Assembly: GCF_000247695.1 (NCBI RefSeq)
Contig: NW_004624854.1
Location: 4,410,129-4,474,128, forward strand
Source of the DNA: Heterocephalus glaber
Taxonomy: Eukaryota; Chordata; Mammalia; Rodentia; Bathyergidae
Direction: 5' to 3'
DNA length: 64,000 nucleotides
A program made the translations under genes and the position numbers. Under the pieces are notes generated by a model. The model was not told the origin of the DNA, did no database searches, and saw only the letters and a list, made by a program, of their open reading frames with translations. Positions 1-11,522 of this stretch are shown here, piece by piece. Positions within the stretch are counted from its first letter, which is position 1; each line of letters opens with the position of its first letter.

Positions 1-840
1 GTTCTTATGCCCACTTAATGGATCTCCTGAAGTGGCCCAACCATGCCAAGGGTCTTCCTGCTTCTCAGTAAAACTTGAAGAAACACGAATACCCATGGAG
101 ATGACTGCTGACGTTCTGTAAACTATAACCAAGCACGTTTGAAAGACGGGGCCCACCCTGATTATGGGAATTGTAGGAAGACTTTGTTCCTTCTTGCAAG
201 AAAATAGAAACAAAAGAAAATATTTCATCAGCTGAAGCCCGTCCAGGAGATATTCTTTCTTGAGAGGATACTTCCGATTGCCTCGATCTCAATCTCAATT
301 TAAATTGTTGAGATTAAAGCTTTGGGAAAAATCAGGACAGCAGAAATTATCATTTCAAAAAACATAATGTTCCCTGGCAGATGAAGTGTCTAAAACTAGG
401 GCAGGGAGTTTGCTGCGAAACAGGGGAAGCTATGCGGTGATCAGCCTGAAGCTGCGGAGCACAGAAATCCCCAGGGACCCGCACTGTGCTTTCTTCTGTG
501 GAATGAGAGCCACAGGTCTCTGAGCAGCCGTGGCTAAACTGCCCAAGTAACGGGTTGCAAAAGATGTACTCTTAGCCAAATATTCCACAAAAACAGGATT
601 CTCAGGGCTGACTTGCGTAAAAGGATCATAGAGTTAAGGAGATATAAAGTGCAGTGGTTTGAACTGAGTTGTTGAACATTCCTTTCAATTCTGAAATGGT
701 TCTCTGAAGAGTTGTCCTAGAATTCATCAGTGAATTTCCAGATAGTTAGTATATTATTTTATATTTTCACTGTGGTCTCATCACCCTCCTAAAAAAATGT
801 CACATGGTACACACATTGTTACTTTCAAATTACAGTAATT
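1..840. other. Unassigned sequence, no gene seen
   Basis: Moderately AT-rich unique-looking DNA. Only short open frames occur on either strand and none resembles a known protein. No simple repeat or interspersed repeat was recognised here. Confidence 0.6.
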
Positions 841-1375
841 TCTTTTTTAATTCTCTTATTGGTACATTTTAGCTATACAACACAATTACATTTCTCATTG
901 GGAATTGTACCTGTACATGATGCATCTTGGTTCTTATTTTTTCCCCATTCCTAGCCCTCCCTTCACCCNNNNNNNNNNNNNNNNNNNNNNNNNNNNNNNN
1001 NNNNNNNNNNNNNNNNNNNNNNNNNNNNNNNNNNNNNNNNNNNNNNNNNNNNNNNNNNNNNNNNNNNNNNNNNNNNNNNNNNNNNNNNNNNNNNNNNNNN
1101 NNNNNNNNNNNNNNNNNNNNNNNNNNNNNNNNNNNNNNNNNNNNNNNNNNNNNNNNNNNNNNNNNNNNNNNNNNNNNNNNNNNNNNNNNNNNNNNNNNNN
1201 NNNNNNNNNNNNNNNNNNNNNNNNNNNNNNNNNNNNNNNNNNNNNNNNNNNNNNNNNNNNNNNNNNNNNNNNNNNNNNNNNNNNNNNNNTTCTCTTCTTT
1301 CCTTTCCCCTACCCCTCCCACTTCCCCTTCCCCTTTGCCCCTTTTCTTCCTATTTCACATTATCTATTACACCTT
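841..1375 (-). mobile_element. L1 LINE 3' UTR, antisense, interrupted by assembly gap
   Basis: The left part (about 850-968) is the reverse complement of the 3' end of the L1 copy at 9180-9300: both share the GGTACATTTTA, GTACCTNTACATGATG and CTTGGTTCTTATTTTTTCCCC blocks in the same order. The right part (1290-1375) is a pyrimidine-rich tract matching the purine-rich part of that 3' UTR. The long frames crossing this region consist mostly of unresolved bases and are not genes. Confidence 0.75.
969..1289. other. Assembly gap (run of N)
   Basis: 321 undetermined bases. They fall inside the homopurine/homopyrimidine part of an L1 3' UTR, which probably explains the failure to sequence or assemble it. 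Confidence 0.99.
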
Positions 1376-1888
1376 TTAGTCCTTATTTACATCAAGTTAG
1401 AGTAATTCAAAGTTGGGTTCATTTCTATGAATTTAGAGAAATAGTAACAACATCCTTTCTGATGCTGTTTAAATTGCAAAAATAAAGGGGATGAGGGAGA
1501 ACTCTCATGCCACTGGATGTCTTGACACTTTTTATGGGAGAGCCTAGAGATACACTTTTGTCCCATACAACTCGATATTACTAACAAGAAGAATTGCCGT
1601 CCTTACCCAGAATTCCCAGCTGATATCAAGAGTATGAATAAACACTCTCAGCATAACGCAATCGTAGCTGTTCTATGACCATCCATAGGCCCCACGTTTA
1701 TACCCCATTCAAATGGAAGCATCAGGCAGCATCTCTCTAAGTGCACTCAAGAACATTTGCGGGTGGACTGTAGAGCCAAGTGTTTCACAGTGAGCCACAC
1801 TCTTTGCAGGAGGAGGACTTTCTCCCACAGTGCAGGAGTAAGGTCCTCGGAAGACTGCGGGTATATGGGTTCTTTTGAAAGGTCTAGG
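1376..1888. other. Unassigned sequence, no gene seen
   Basis: Unique-looking DNA with no recognised repeat and no supported coding frame. Confidence 0.5.
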
Positions 1889-2154
1889 CAATAGTTTCCA
1901 AACTTCTGCACAAAGAGCAATAGTTCTCTGCAATATTATAGATTTTTCTTTAAAATTCATTTTAGTAGATGTAGAAGCTTAGGAAAATTCTCACCTATTA
2001 TAGGACTTTGCTACAATAATATGCATTGAGGCTTTCTAGGAGTATCATGCAGTCATTGATCTAATTTGACCAAAGAACCTATTCACAAAGTCTGGTAGCA
2101 TCTCATGGGCCTCTAGTGCTTCAAGGAACACAATTTGGAAAACACTGTATTTTT
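1889..2154. mobile_element. Probable non-autonomous hAT-type DNA transposon remnant
   Basis: The left end reads CAATAGTTTCCAAAC. The right end reads TTTGGAAAACACTG, whose reverse complement is CAGTGTTTTCCAAA, so the ends form an imperfect terminal inverted repeat of the CAGTG type typical of hAT/Charlie MER elements. The right part also carries the CAAGGAACACA motif common near such termini. The interior is diverged and the subfamily cannot be fixed. Confidence 0.5.
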
Positions 2155-3844
2155 TTTATATGTCAAAACCGGTAGAGCATTGGTTGCAAAGTGAGAGCCA
2201 GAGGACAGTCATTGTAAGCAGTCCTGCTTGCTGGCCTCTTGCCATCTGACTCCCCAGAAATGGCATCAGGAATTTTACTCCACCAACTATCAAACTTCTA
2301 GCAGTCATCAGAAGTGGCAGGTTCAAGCCAAGTAGCAAACAGTTGTACTCACTAGCCCCATCAGGGAGCATTTCTTAACATCCTTTCATGGCCTGTTCCT
2401 CAGTTTTATGCAGTCGTACATTTTTTGGTGCCAGGACGATTTGGCTGTACATTTAATTTTCAGTTTTGTTTCCCAGCCCTGTCATTTCCTCCATCAGAGC
2501 TACTCCAACTGCTAAAATGCTGACACATCCAGCTGCTTCGTCACTGCTAATCAATTTCATGAATGTTGCCACATTCCATTTCAATTAGCAGCCTATTCTT
2601 TGCACTGTTTGATGACTTAATATTACCTACTGTCTGAAGATTAAAAATCGAATTACAAGTTGCTTTGTCCCTGACATTTAAAAAAATCCTTTCTTCTTTA
2701 CCAAATCATTTCTACTTAGCACGTTGACCTCCCTTAAGCTAAATTATGCTCTACCACACTGAACTAAGGGGTTCAACTGTTACACAAAGAATGGATCCAT
2801 ACTGGGGAGAATCTCTGGACATTCACTTAGTCCTGTGCCCCCATTCAGAATTCAATCTTTTTTCCTCTAAATCTATGCATTGTTGTGAATTTTTTTAGCA
2901 TATTACTTTAAACACCTACTAGAAGTGTTATTTATTTGACCATAATTCTCACACTTTTTAAAAATTCATCAAACATAATACCTATATTGTTTATTGTCTG
3001 TAATTCCTGTCTGTGAAAATTGCTTAAGGGAAATTAATTAGATGAAGTCATCCTTATTGCTGATTATGTTACCATTCAAACCCAAGGAATTATGAAGTGG
3101 CCATTTGAATACCTTTTTGGAAGCAGATCCAATGCCTCTTATCTGCCTCTCTTCTCTTTCATTGAAAATCAGCCTATGCATACTTAAATTGTATAAAATT
3201 GAACAGGTTTGTATTTTTGAAACAAGATGGAGAAACAGTGTAGCATTTTGACTGTCCTGTCCCATGCTTTGTGTCATAACTGATGTGGGGAGCTTTCATA
3301 GCCTTAAGCACTGCGACACCAGTCCTGTGGGTCATGTTTTTAACTTCAGTGACAATCTGTAATTGCCTCCACCCTGCTTTATTTCTGTTCTTGCTTATTT
3401 CGTGAGCACCTGAGCTAGCACAGCTCCAGTGTGGCCCTCCTCTCTGGCTTGTGCCCTCTTTCATGTGTCTTTTAAAATATTTTTTCAGGGTTACCAGGTC
3501 TCTCAGTAAAGTAGAATCTACAGTTCTATCTTCTTCTGCAAGGCATACCACGGAAGTAGAATTTCCTTCCAATCTGCAAGCTTTCACACTGTCTGCCTTT
3601 TCCTGTGGCTGGGAGTGCTGAAGGTTTGAGTAGCAGCAGCTTTGCTTCCAACTGAACTGCCCAATACCAGCCTTGAAATCCCCTTTAGCTTTAATCTTTT
3701 CTAGACATTTGAAATTTTCAAATACTGCTTGTCAGTGTAAGTTCCCTTTTCCTCCCATATAACAGGATCCCATTAGAATTGCACCTACAGGATGCTGTCA
3801 TTATTCCATTCCTCATTGAATGCTTTACCCTGAGCATACACATG
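2155..3844. other. Unassigned sequence with a possible conserved non-coding block
   Basis: No recognised repeat. About 2470-2680 is rich in homeodomain-like TAAT/ATTA cores (GCTAATCAA, CAATTAGC, CTTAATATTACC) and looks like conserved non-coding DNA. A 137-codon open frame on the minus strand (3174-3587) has no family similarity I can recognise. Its composition does not differ from its surroundings, so I do not call it a gene. Confidence 0.4.
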
Positions 3845-4460
3845 CCCATTTATTCGGCAGATATTTACTGAATACCAACCACTGTCTTAAAAGGCATTGC
3901 AAATCACACAGAACAAAGCAGGCATAGTCACTTTCCTCCTCTGGAAGGACTTCGGAGTCTAGCAGGTGCATGCAGTGGTCAGTGAGGTAGAGATGAGAGG
4001 TCTATGGTATTATCATCAAATAAGAAAAAAACATAATTAAGCAGTGCTGGAGCCAAACCACCTGGTTCTAATCCAGCTCCGCTGTTTATTAGCAGTCATC
4101 TTCAGCTTATCATGTAAGCTCCCTGTGGCTCCTCTGCCCACATTCATCATCGAAGACAGTAACAGTTGCACCTCAGAGGTTTGTTGTGAAGATCAATTAA
4201 CTTAATATTGTGAAGCCCTTAAAGCAGTGCCTACCACATACCTGAGCTTTCGGAGTATTTATAAAATTACAACGAAAGAACAGAGTGGCATGATGACTCA
4301 GGCAGTATAGATCGCTGTGGGCGTTCACTGTGAGTTCACAAGCTAGAGTGTGGGAGAAGGCAAGAAAAGATTCTCAGATGACACTGCAACATGAAGGACA
4401 AGGAGTAGCCACTGCAAGGACATAAAGAAAGAAAGTGGAGTGGCACCTGGACAGCTAGAG
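3845..4460 (-). mobile_element. L2 LINE 3' end, antisense, interrupted by MIR
   Basis: 3845-4030 reads as the antisense L2 terminus: a TTTATT..GCAGATATTTACTGAATACC start, then the CACTGT, ACAGAACAAA and CTTCGGAGTCTAGCAGG blocks. 4280-4460 resembles the more internal antisense L2 segment. A MIR lies between the two parts. Ancient and diverged. Confidence 0.6.
4040..4250 (+). mobile_element. MIR SINE, sense
   Basis: Shows the standard MIR order: a TGGAGCCAAACCACCTGG head, then AATCCAGCTC, the TTTATTAGC core, GTTGTGAAGATCAATTAA, and AAGCAGTGCCTACCACATA near the end. An old mammal-wide tRNA-derived SINE. Its Pol III boxes are degraded. Confidence 0.85.
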
Positions 4461-5798
4461 CTTAAAATGTCCATGAAAGATAACTAAAAATATCCAGCCA
4501 ACAGTTTAGAGAACAACTGGAAAACATTAGGAATTTAAAATTGCAGAAAGCCAGAGGTCAAGAATGCATCTATTAATAATGAAGAAAGTCATACACTTGA
4601 TGGATAAAACCAACTCTTACCCCAAAATAGTAAGATTCAGAAGATCCCTTCCCCCAGAACACCAACTGGGCAGATAGAACAAAGGCTCCTACTTAGGACA
4701 AGAGCCCTTCCCCTCAAGTCTTCTTAGCAGGCTGCAGGAGCTGAGTATAACTTTGTGGTTTACACTATCCACACTACCTACCTACGTGAAGATAAGCAAG
4801 GACGGTGCCTTCACTGTTGCCCTTCCAGTTGCCTGTCTATAATGGATTTCACACTCTACCCCAGGGTAGTATTCTATTTCCGGTAGGTCAAATCATATGA
4901 AGTTGTCATTTTTGTAACTAAAACAGGATTTTGTAGTGTTAAACTTAATATATGTGGTGGGAAATGTTTAGTTCGTTGTGATGATTTTTGCTGAAAGACA
5001 AACATGGCGACCTATAGATCTTTCAGTGATGTAGAGCTTGCACCTTCACTGTGGAAGTTTCTTGGTGCACATGCTCTAACTGCTGGGAACTGTGTCTCCT
5101 CGTAGAGATTCTAAATGTCCTTCTTCATAAATTGTGCCAATTAGTACCAGTTCTTGTCTCTGAAGCTACTCCCACCAGAATCCTGGGCATCCCATCCATT
5201 CTCTAGTCTTCCTAGCTACAAGGCATGGGCAAATTTGACTAGCAAGTCTGCCTTACTTTAATTCTAATCCAGCTTTTCAGCTTGAGTACATTATTGGGCC
5301 CGTCATGCATCCTGAGATGTGATATGTTTATCAGAAAAATACTGTGCACTATTTCAAAGGAAGGACTTACTATTTTAGCACCACACTTCTGCAATGAGAT
5401 TCATTCTGTCACCATTGCAATCACATGGATGATGACAAGGGAATTTGAGGGGATTGGTTGCTATGTCTGTGTGGAATGCTTTGGCTGCAAACAACAGAAC
5501 ACCAGATATGATGACTAGACAGTAAAGAATTTTAAAAGCATTTCACATAACAAGACCTCTGGAGATGGGTTGTCCAGGGGGTCAGAATGTGGGATGGCAT
5601 CTCTGAAATTTTCTGAGTTCCCTTTCATTGTTTCAAATGAAACAAGGACCTTGCCCTTACATGACTGCCTTCAAAGCAGGGAGCAAGGGGATGAGGGCGG
5701 GACAATAATGTCTTTATAGCTGATCTTCTTATCAGAAAAGACATTTTCCCAACTATAGCCCACTGACCAAAATAAATCACAAACCTCTACTCTATACC
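4461..5798. other. Unassigned sequence, no gene seen
   Basis: Unique-looking DNA. The part around 5470-5590 weakly resembles an old MER-type repeat, but I cannot name it. No supported coding frame. Confidence 0.45.
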
Positions 5799-5934
5799 CG
5801 TGGTCTGCAAAGTGTGGTCTGCACATGACAATCCTCTGACTTACTAAGTCAGAAACCCTAGAATGAGGGCCAGGGATTCTGGGTTGTAACAACTTCTCCA
5901 GGTAATTCGGATGAATGCTAAGTTTTGAGAGCCT
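5799..5934 (+). mobile_element. MER5A-like hAT-Charlie MITE
   Basis: Starts near GTCTGCAAAGTGTGGTCTG, continues with the AGGGCCAGGGATTCTG and CTCCAGGTAATTC blocks, and ends in CTAAGTTTTGAGAG. This is the standard block order of MER5A. Non-autonomous, old, no coding capacity. Confidence 0.8.
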
Positions 5935-6554
5935 GTGTCTCCCCCATTGGAAAACTAGAACCAGAGCATAGCAACTGGCTTAGGTTGATCATTATTCATC
6001 ACATTGTAACCAGAATTAAAATTGAGCTTTTGATGTCCAGAATAGGGGGTGAGAAGAACAGCAGTGAGGAGGGAAAGTGGAGAAAAACAAGGAGGAGCAG
6101 GAGCAGAAAGAAGATTGGGAGCAAGGAGCCCAAATCGTTATGGAGATGGAAAAGTGAAGTAGATCTCAACTCAATCTGCGCTTGAAGAACATCTAAAATT
6201 ATTGATTTTTGCAGATTACAGGGAGCTAATACAGCTAATAAAAAGCTGGAGGAAATCAGTATTCTCATGAAAAATAGACTTGATTATTCTACTTCAAATG
6301 TAATTTGAGTGTGATAAGTACCATACTATGATGCATTTGCCAAAAAGTGATATACACTGCAAAAATCAATGGCTAATTAGAACTTCAGTGAGGAGCCAGA
6401 TTTCACATGAAGTGTGAGGTAGAGTAAAGAATGTCATTTAGCAGAATGTAAATTACTGTTTTTGCATCTCTTCCTACTGAAGAACTGGTTTTACTGCTCA
6501 ACACAGTATTAGAGCCACACACAAAGTTTAGTTTCTGATCATCCACCAGAACAC
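5935..6554. other. Unassigned sequence with a purine-rich tract
   Basis: 6040-6130 is a purine-rich stretch that opens frames on both strands but encodes only low-complexity E/K/R-rich or S/L-rich peptide. No gene is supported. Confidence 0.5.
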
Positions 6555-6845
6555 TGCCCAGCATGGTAGTCCAAGCACATAATAGACATCAAGCACTTGA
6601 ACGGAGATGTGCTGTAAGTATAAAATAGACACTGAAGTTCAAATCCACAGTACGAAAGAATATACAGTATATAATTATCAATTTTATTTAAAATGCTGGA
6701 ATTGATATGATGATATATTGGGTTAAATAAAACATTTTATTAAATTTTCACCATCTTTCTTATTATCTTTTTTGTGAAACCACTGGAACATTTTAAATCA
6801 CATGTGTGGTCTGCATTAGGTTTCTATTACATAGCACAGGCTACT
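6555..6845 (+). mobile_element. Non-autonomous hAT-type MER element
   Basis: Matches a common mammalian MER element. It starts near CTGCCCAGCATGGTAG, then CAAGCACTTGAACGGAGATG, TGCTGTAAGTATAAAATAGA, ATATTGGGTTAAATAAAACA, and ends in TTTCTATTACATAGCACAGG, an imperfect inverted copy of the start. Two-thirds of the interior is AT-rich. The exact subfamily name is uncertain. Confidence 0.75.
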
Positions 6846-8439
6846 TTTAGTAAATTTTCTTCAGTTAAATTTGTGAAAATTCTTTCAAATATCAACTAAG
6901 CTGGTCAAAAACACACAAGTGGAATTTGTAGTTGTCTATATGCCTGTGACATAGCACTGAGAGATTCTAGTAGGAAATATACTCCATTTATTGTCCCCGA
7001 GAGTTAATTTTTAACTATATTTTTCCTAAGTATCTTCACTTAAAACATAAATGTACTTTTGACAGGGTTAACATATTAAAAGGTACACAAACTGGAAATG
7101 GGAGAAGACTTCATGATCATCAATTTCCATTTGTTTCCATTTGTTCCCTTTTCTAAGATAGAAGAACACATCTGGCCAAATTCAAGTCCAGTCAATATAC
7201 TGACAGCCTCCTCACTTCTTTTTCTATAACCATTTTTTTTTGTTTTTTGGTGTTTTGTTTTTGCAAAAAAGGGGGAGCATACTTCTCATCCTTCACAAAT
7301 ATTACAGTCCTACTCTTCTTGGGGTAGCATTAGGAAATATCTAACAATCGATTCAGTACTAATGTTGAGCAAGAAAATGGTCCCATGAATGGATATGGAA
7401 ATCTTTTGTAAGTTGTTCAGGTGGGTTTTTTTCTTATTCAAACAAAATTTAAGGAAGAACTTTATCCAGTTTTCCACTGATCATTACTTTTAAATGTTTC
7501 TAAGGAGAAATCACTAAGTAATGTTTTTAGCATTTAATTCAGAAGTTCAGAAAATGGAGTGACATTACCATAGCAGTGTTCTCTCCAGGGCCAATCTCTT
7601 TATTTATGTGAACAAGTTTTGTAAGAATTCGCATCTGTAAAAATGAAAAATGGGGTATTATCAATGCCAAGGCGTGTGTCACTTTATCACTAAGTCTTTA
7701 AAGAATACTGAATGAACTAATTTTTAAAGCCCTATACATCACATTTTAAAATCCATTTCAAATAAAATTATACTTTTATGCTTATTCATAATCAAGACAT
7801 GTAATATATTTATGTCAAGTCCATGATATGTTCAATAATAATTCAGGTTTGTGACTTCATGAGGGAAGGTATATTTTATATTGTAACTTGGAGTTTTATG
7901 GAAAATTTTTTAAATCTTAAAGCTTAATTAATAAACATGTTTTTATTGGGGAGAAATATGATGAAGTAATCAACAAACCTGAAATTATACATGAAGTAGA
8001 ATTCAAGGAGACAAAGGAATAACATAAAATGTCCAACTGCTAGATGAGGAACTGCTCATGTCTTTCCTAAATGAACCACAGTGAGTAGGTATCAAATCCC
8101 ATAGTCACTGGTTCCACTGGGTTTATTTTATAATTTATTAGTTATAAAATATCAATATTTTGATCCATAGAAAATTATGTTATTCAACACCACTTAAACT
8201 TATGTTAAACTACTTTAGATTTGACTTAAACACGTGCAAAGTGAAATTTTCTGAATGACATTAGAGGGTATGTGAAGGAAACATCTGAAGACCTCCTGAT
8301 TCTCAGCTACACCTGAATTAAAGCCGTGGGGGCCTCAACCCCACAAGGGACAAAAGGAATCAGAATCCCTGGAATCCACCCATGTCACAGCCACTGTGCC
8401 TGCCTGTGGAGTAACATATAGCCAGGTTGAGGACCTGCC
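6846..8439. other. Unassigned AT-rich sequence, no gene seen
   Basis: Long AT-rich unique-looking stretch. No repeat, RNA gene or supported coding frame recognised. Confidence 0.5.
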
Positions 8440-8789
8440 TAGGATGACTCTCTCCCCCACCCTCCTCTCAGAGCAAGAAAAAGGGGGACCTTCCTACTTG
8501 AACATCTTCTTCCCATTTCCCAGTATCTGTTGTGCATTTTGGTCCTTGTTTCCACTTTTGGTTTCTCACACTGGACAGGTGGTGCAGTATTTGAACATGT
8601 GTGTCTGATTTGTTTTGCTTGGGAGTGTGGTCTCAAGGTGCATCCATTTGGCTGTAGATGTCTTGAGTTCATCCTTCTTTGTGGTGGGGTGGTGCCTCAT
8701 TGTGTAGAGGAAACACATCTTCTTTGTCCATTGGTTGGTGGGTGTTTGGGCTGTTTTTGAGATTTACCTATTGTAAACTATGCTGCTAT
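8440..8789 (-). mobile_element. L1 LINE ORF2 3' end, antisense arm of an inverted pair
   Basis: Read on the minus strand this carries the end of L1 ORF2: CAATGGACAAAGAAGATGTG, then CCAAATGGATGCACCTTGAG, then ACACACATGTTCAAATACTG. The same blocks occur on the plus strand immediately downstream. Frames across this region are shadows of decayed ORF2. Left boundary uncertain. Confidence 0.65.
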
Positions 8790-9388
8790 TGGCACAGTTT
8801 GTGGTGGCTAGGACTTGCAGGCCGCCCAGTTGCCCATCAACCGCAGACTGGATGAAGAAGATGTGCTTTTTTTTTGTAAAATAGAGTGCTACTTGGCCAT
8901 GGGGATAGAGGAGCTGGGGACATTTGTGCCTGGGTGGATGCACATTGAGGCCATGCTCTTGAGTCAGGTAGAAGGGACACACATGTGTGAATGCTGGGTG
9001 GTTTCTCTGGTGTGGGGCTAAGGGTGTAAATGGGGATCAGAGTGGGTAGTTGATGGTGTGAAATGGGTGGAGAGGATCCAAGGGAGTAGGGGAATTGGGA
9101 GGGGCAGGGTAAAGGAGGGAAGGGAAATGAAAAAATATGAGAAAAGGAAAAAATGGAAACAAAGTCTTTGTGAATAGGGAAGGGTGGAGGGGGTGAAAGG
9201 AGGGCAGGGGAATGGGGAAAAAATAAGAACCAAGATACATCATGTAAAGGTACAAGATCCCAATGATGAATGTAACTGTATTTTATACCTAAAATGTACC
9301 AGTATACTTAATGGAAAGAAAAACATGAAGAATGATTACAGTAGCTGAGGCTAAAATATCAGAAAACTTAAAAAAAAAAAAAAAAAAA
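8790..9388 (+). mobile_element. L1 LINE ORF2 end, 3' UTR and poly-A, sense arm
   Basis: GTTGCCCATCAACCGCAGAC, GGATGAAGAAGATGTG and GGGTGGATGCACATTGAGGC mark the degenerate end of ORF2. A purine-rich 3' UTR follows (about 9000-9230), then the terminal block TACATCATGTAAAGGTACAA, and an A-tract at 9371-9388. The copy is severely 5' truncated and shares its start with the antisense arm on its left. Confidence 0.75.
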
Positions 9389-9545
9389 GAAAGAAAAAGA
9401 AAAAGAGGGACCTGAAACAGAAAGAAGTACAGGAAGCAAAAGGCACTGAAATTGACTCCATTCCGATTTTGCCAAATAATAGTCTGCCTCTAGTTAAATA
9501 ATCATTTAGCTATTATCAAGGACTCCTGGAAAGTATGTTCATCCT

Positions 9546-9633
<88 letters not shown>

Positions 9634-9985
9634 TCCCAGTATTCTTATAATGTTTTACAAAGTAAATATTCAATAGCTGTCATCTGAATAAATGAACTCT
9701 TGTTGTTTTGCAGATAGTAAGACATCCTGTATCTAATGAATATTGATTATTGCCACTTTTATGCCATTTCTTCCTCCACTGCCTATTCAGTATTCAGTCA
9801 AAAGCAGAAGCTTCGCCCTGGTTCTGGGTGGAAGCCTACCGACACCAAAAACTCAGGAATAGATATTTTTTCTCTACCTGTTAGAAAATGTCTGCTACGA
9901 CATATTTCATATTATAGTCCTTAACGATGTTTCTCATACATATGTTTTCATTCATTTTTTTTTTTTTCATTTTCAACCACTTTGT
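9389..9985. other. Unassigned sequence with microsatellite
   Basis: Apart from the compound TC/AC microsatellite, this is unique-looking DNA. A short stretch near 9660-9700 resembles an L2 3' terminus. No gene is supported. Confidence 0.45.
9553..9632. repeat. Compound (TC)n(AC)n microsatellite
   Basis: An uninterrupted TC run to 9600 joins directly to an AC run to about 9624, followed by an imperfect AAACAC tail. Confidence 0.98.
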
Positions 9986-9989
9986 AAGT

Positions 9990-10380
9990 GGTAAATTGCA
10001 TACTCCCCTGTCTGGGACATCATGGCAGCCTGACACTCCACCGGTAATTGGCATTGTTTTGATGCCTCGGCCTTTGACATAGGGGGCAATTTCTTTAAAC
10101 AGTAGCTCACCTGTGGGATTACAATCCGCATAACCTGCCAAGGCTGTCAGCAAGTGCTTGCTGGAAATTTTATCACTGCATGAACAAATCCAGAATCCTT
10201 GATAAAAGCATGAGCTTCCTTATATTTATTGTTGTGGAAGCCATTGCCAATTTGACAAGCCACAATATACATTTGCTATGAATGTTTTCTTTCCATTCAT
10301 GCCAGCACAATGCTGATGACAGCCGCCAAAATATTTCCTCACTAGAGGAAAACAATTTATTATGACGAACATTTTATTGA
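9990..10380. promoter_or_regulatory. Candidate conserved non-coding element
   Basis: Balanced-composition DNA without repeats or usable frames. It holds several transcription-factor-like words close together: CCGGTAATTGGCATTGTTTT (homeodomain and SOX-like cores), CCTTTGACAT, TAGCTCACCTGTG (E-box) and TTATTGTTGTGG. The call is by texture only; no alignment was possible. Confidence 0.3.
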
Positions 10381-10884
10381 TTTCCTATAGAACTTTTCAA
10401 GTTGGGGAAAAAAAAAAGGGAAACCCTTAGAGCAGACAGAATATTCTTCCTGCTCATCACAAACTTCAACTAGCAAATGTTTTTTAAAAAAGACCGAGTC
10501 TGGCTGCTTGAACTTACTGTCATATCAAGGCAGCCCCAGATCATTAAGGAAAATCTCTGAGGCATAAGTGACGCTTTTGTCCCTTCTCTGACAGACTTGA
10601 AGGGAACTGCTGTGCTCACTCCCCTCTGATCCTTTCCACGAGACCCTTCACCTGTCCTGGGGATGGCACCTGTGTGCAAGGCCCCTGAGAGTTCTCATCA
10701 GTCACAATGACTTGGTGACAATATCAAGCAGTTGGCTGAGTCCAGGTTTGCTTCTGAACACCAACATTTCACCCCAGACCTTGCCAGTAGGAGAGGAATT
10801 ATTTAATCACACAAACGTGGCAAATTGGCTGAAAGGTTTCTGAGTAATCTGAATTGGGTAGGCAACCTGGCCCTCTCCTTAATT
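10381..10884. other. Unassigned sequence, no gene seen
   Basis: Unique-looking DNA. The short frames on both strands lack recognisable motifs. Confidence 0.5.
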
Positions 10885-11166
10885 TTCTCTGCATCCGTCC
10901 ATTTCCACACAGCATTGAGTTTATTCCTCTGTTCTGTCTACTCCCACAGCCTCTGCCCCCTCAGTCCCTGCTCTGCCTCTCTTGCCTAGATTTTTGTGAC
11001 AGCTGCTGACAGGTCTTCTGGCCTTGGGCTTTTCCTCCCTGTAATTTATTCTCCTCCATGCTGTTGTTTGTGTTATCTTCAGAAAGCACAGTCCTGGTCA
11101 TGTAATTTTCTGTCCCACAAAGTTTCAAAAGCTCTTCAATGAATACTCAGACTTCCTCACCCAGTG
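10885..11166 (+). mobile_element. L2 LINE fragment, sense
   Basis: Contains the degenerate L2 order CTCTTGCCTAGATTTTTGTG, TTATTCTCCTCCATGCTG, AAGCACAGTCCTGGTCATG, and AAGCTCTTCAATGAATACTC. These correspond to the C-terminal reverse transcriptase to 3' UTR transition of L2. Ancient; an MT LTR is inserted at its right end. Confidence 0.55.
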
Positions 11167-11522
11167 CTATGGCTTATATCTAGATGTCTCCCAAGAGCCT
11201 CGTGTGCCCATCCGTGGTGCTTTTAGAGGTCATTGATCATGGGAGCTTAGAGCTGACTGGATGTTGTGAGGTGAGACAGGGCCAGAAGAGGCGTCACTGG
11301 GAGCATGACCGGAAGGTTAGATCTCCCTTCCAGGGTCCTCCCTTCCCTCTCATCTTCCTGTCTGCCATGCCATGAGCATCTCCCCTCCACCAGACCCATC
11401 TGCTGTGCTATCCTGCCTTGGAGCCAGCCCACTATGGACTGGAGCATGAGGTAAAATGGACCTCTCCACCTTTAAGATGTGGGTGTTGTCCGCTGTGTCT
11501 CAATGAGAAAGTGACCAAGACA
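11167..11522 (+). mobile_element. MT-type MaLR solo LTR, sense
   Basis: Starts TGCTATGGCTTATATCTAGA, followed by GATGTCTCCCAAGAGCCTCG. It holds the CTGCCATGCCATGAGCA, GGAGCCAGCCCACTATGGAC and CCTTTAAG landmarks of the rodent ERVL-MaLR MT family. No internal region or second LTR is adjacent, so it is a solo LTR. Confidence 0.7.

Noticed and set aside
869..1405. Open frames of about 150 codons on both strands
   Set aside because: They consist mainly of undetermined bases in an assembly gap inside an L1 3' UTR.
3174..3587. 137-codon minus-strand frame
   Set aside because: No recognisable domain, no supporting splice or regulatory signals, and ordinary composition; chance length for this window.
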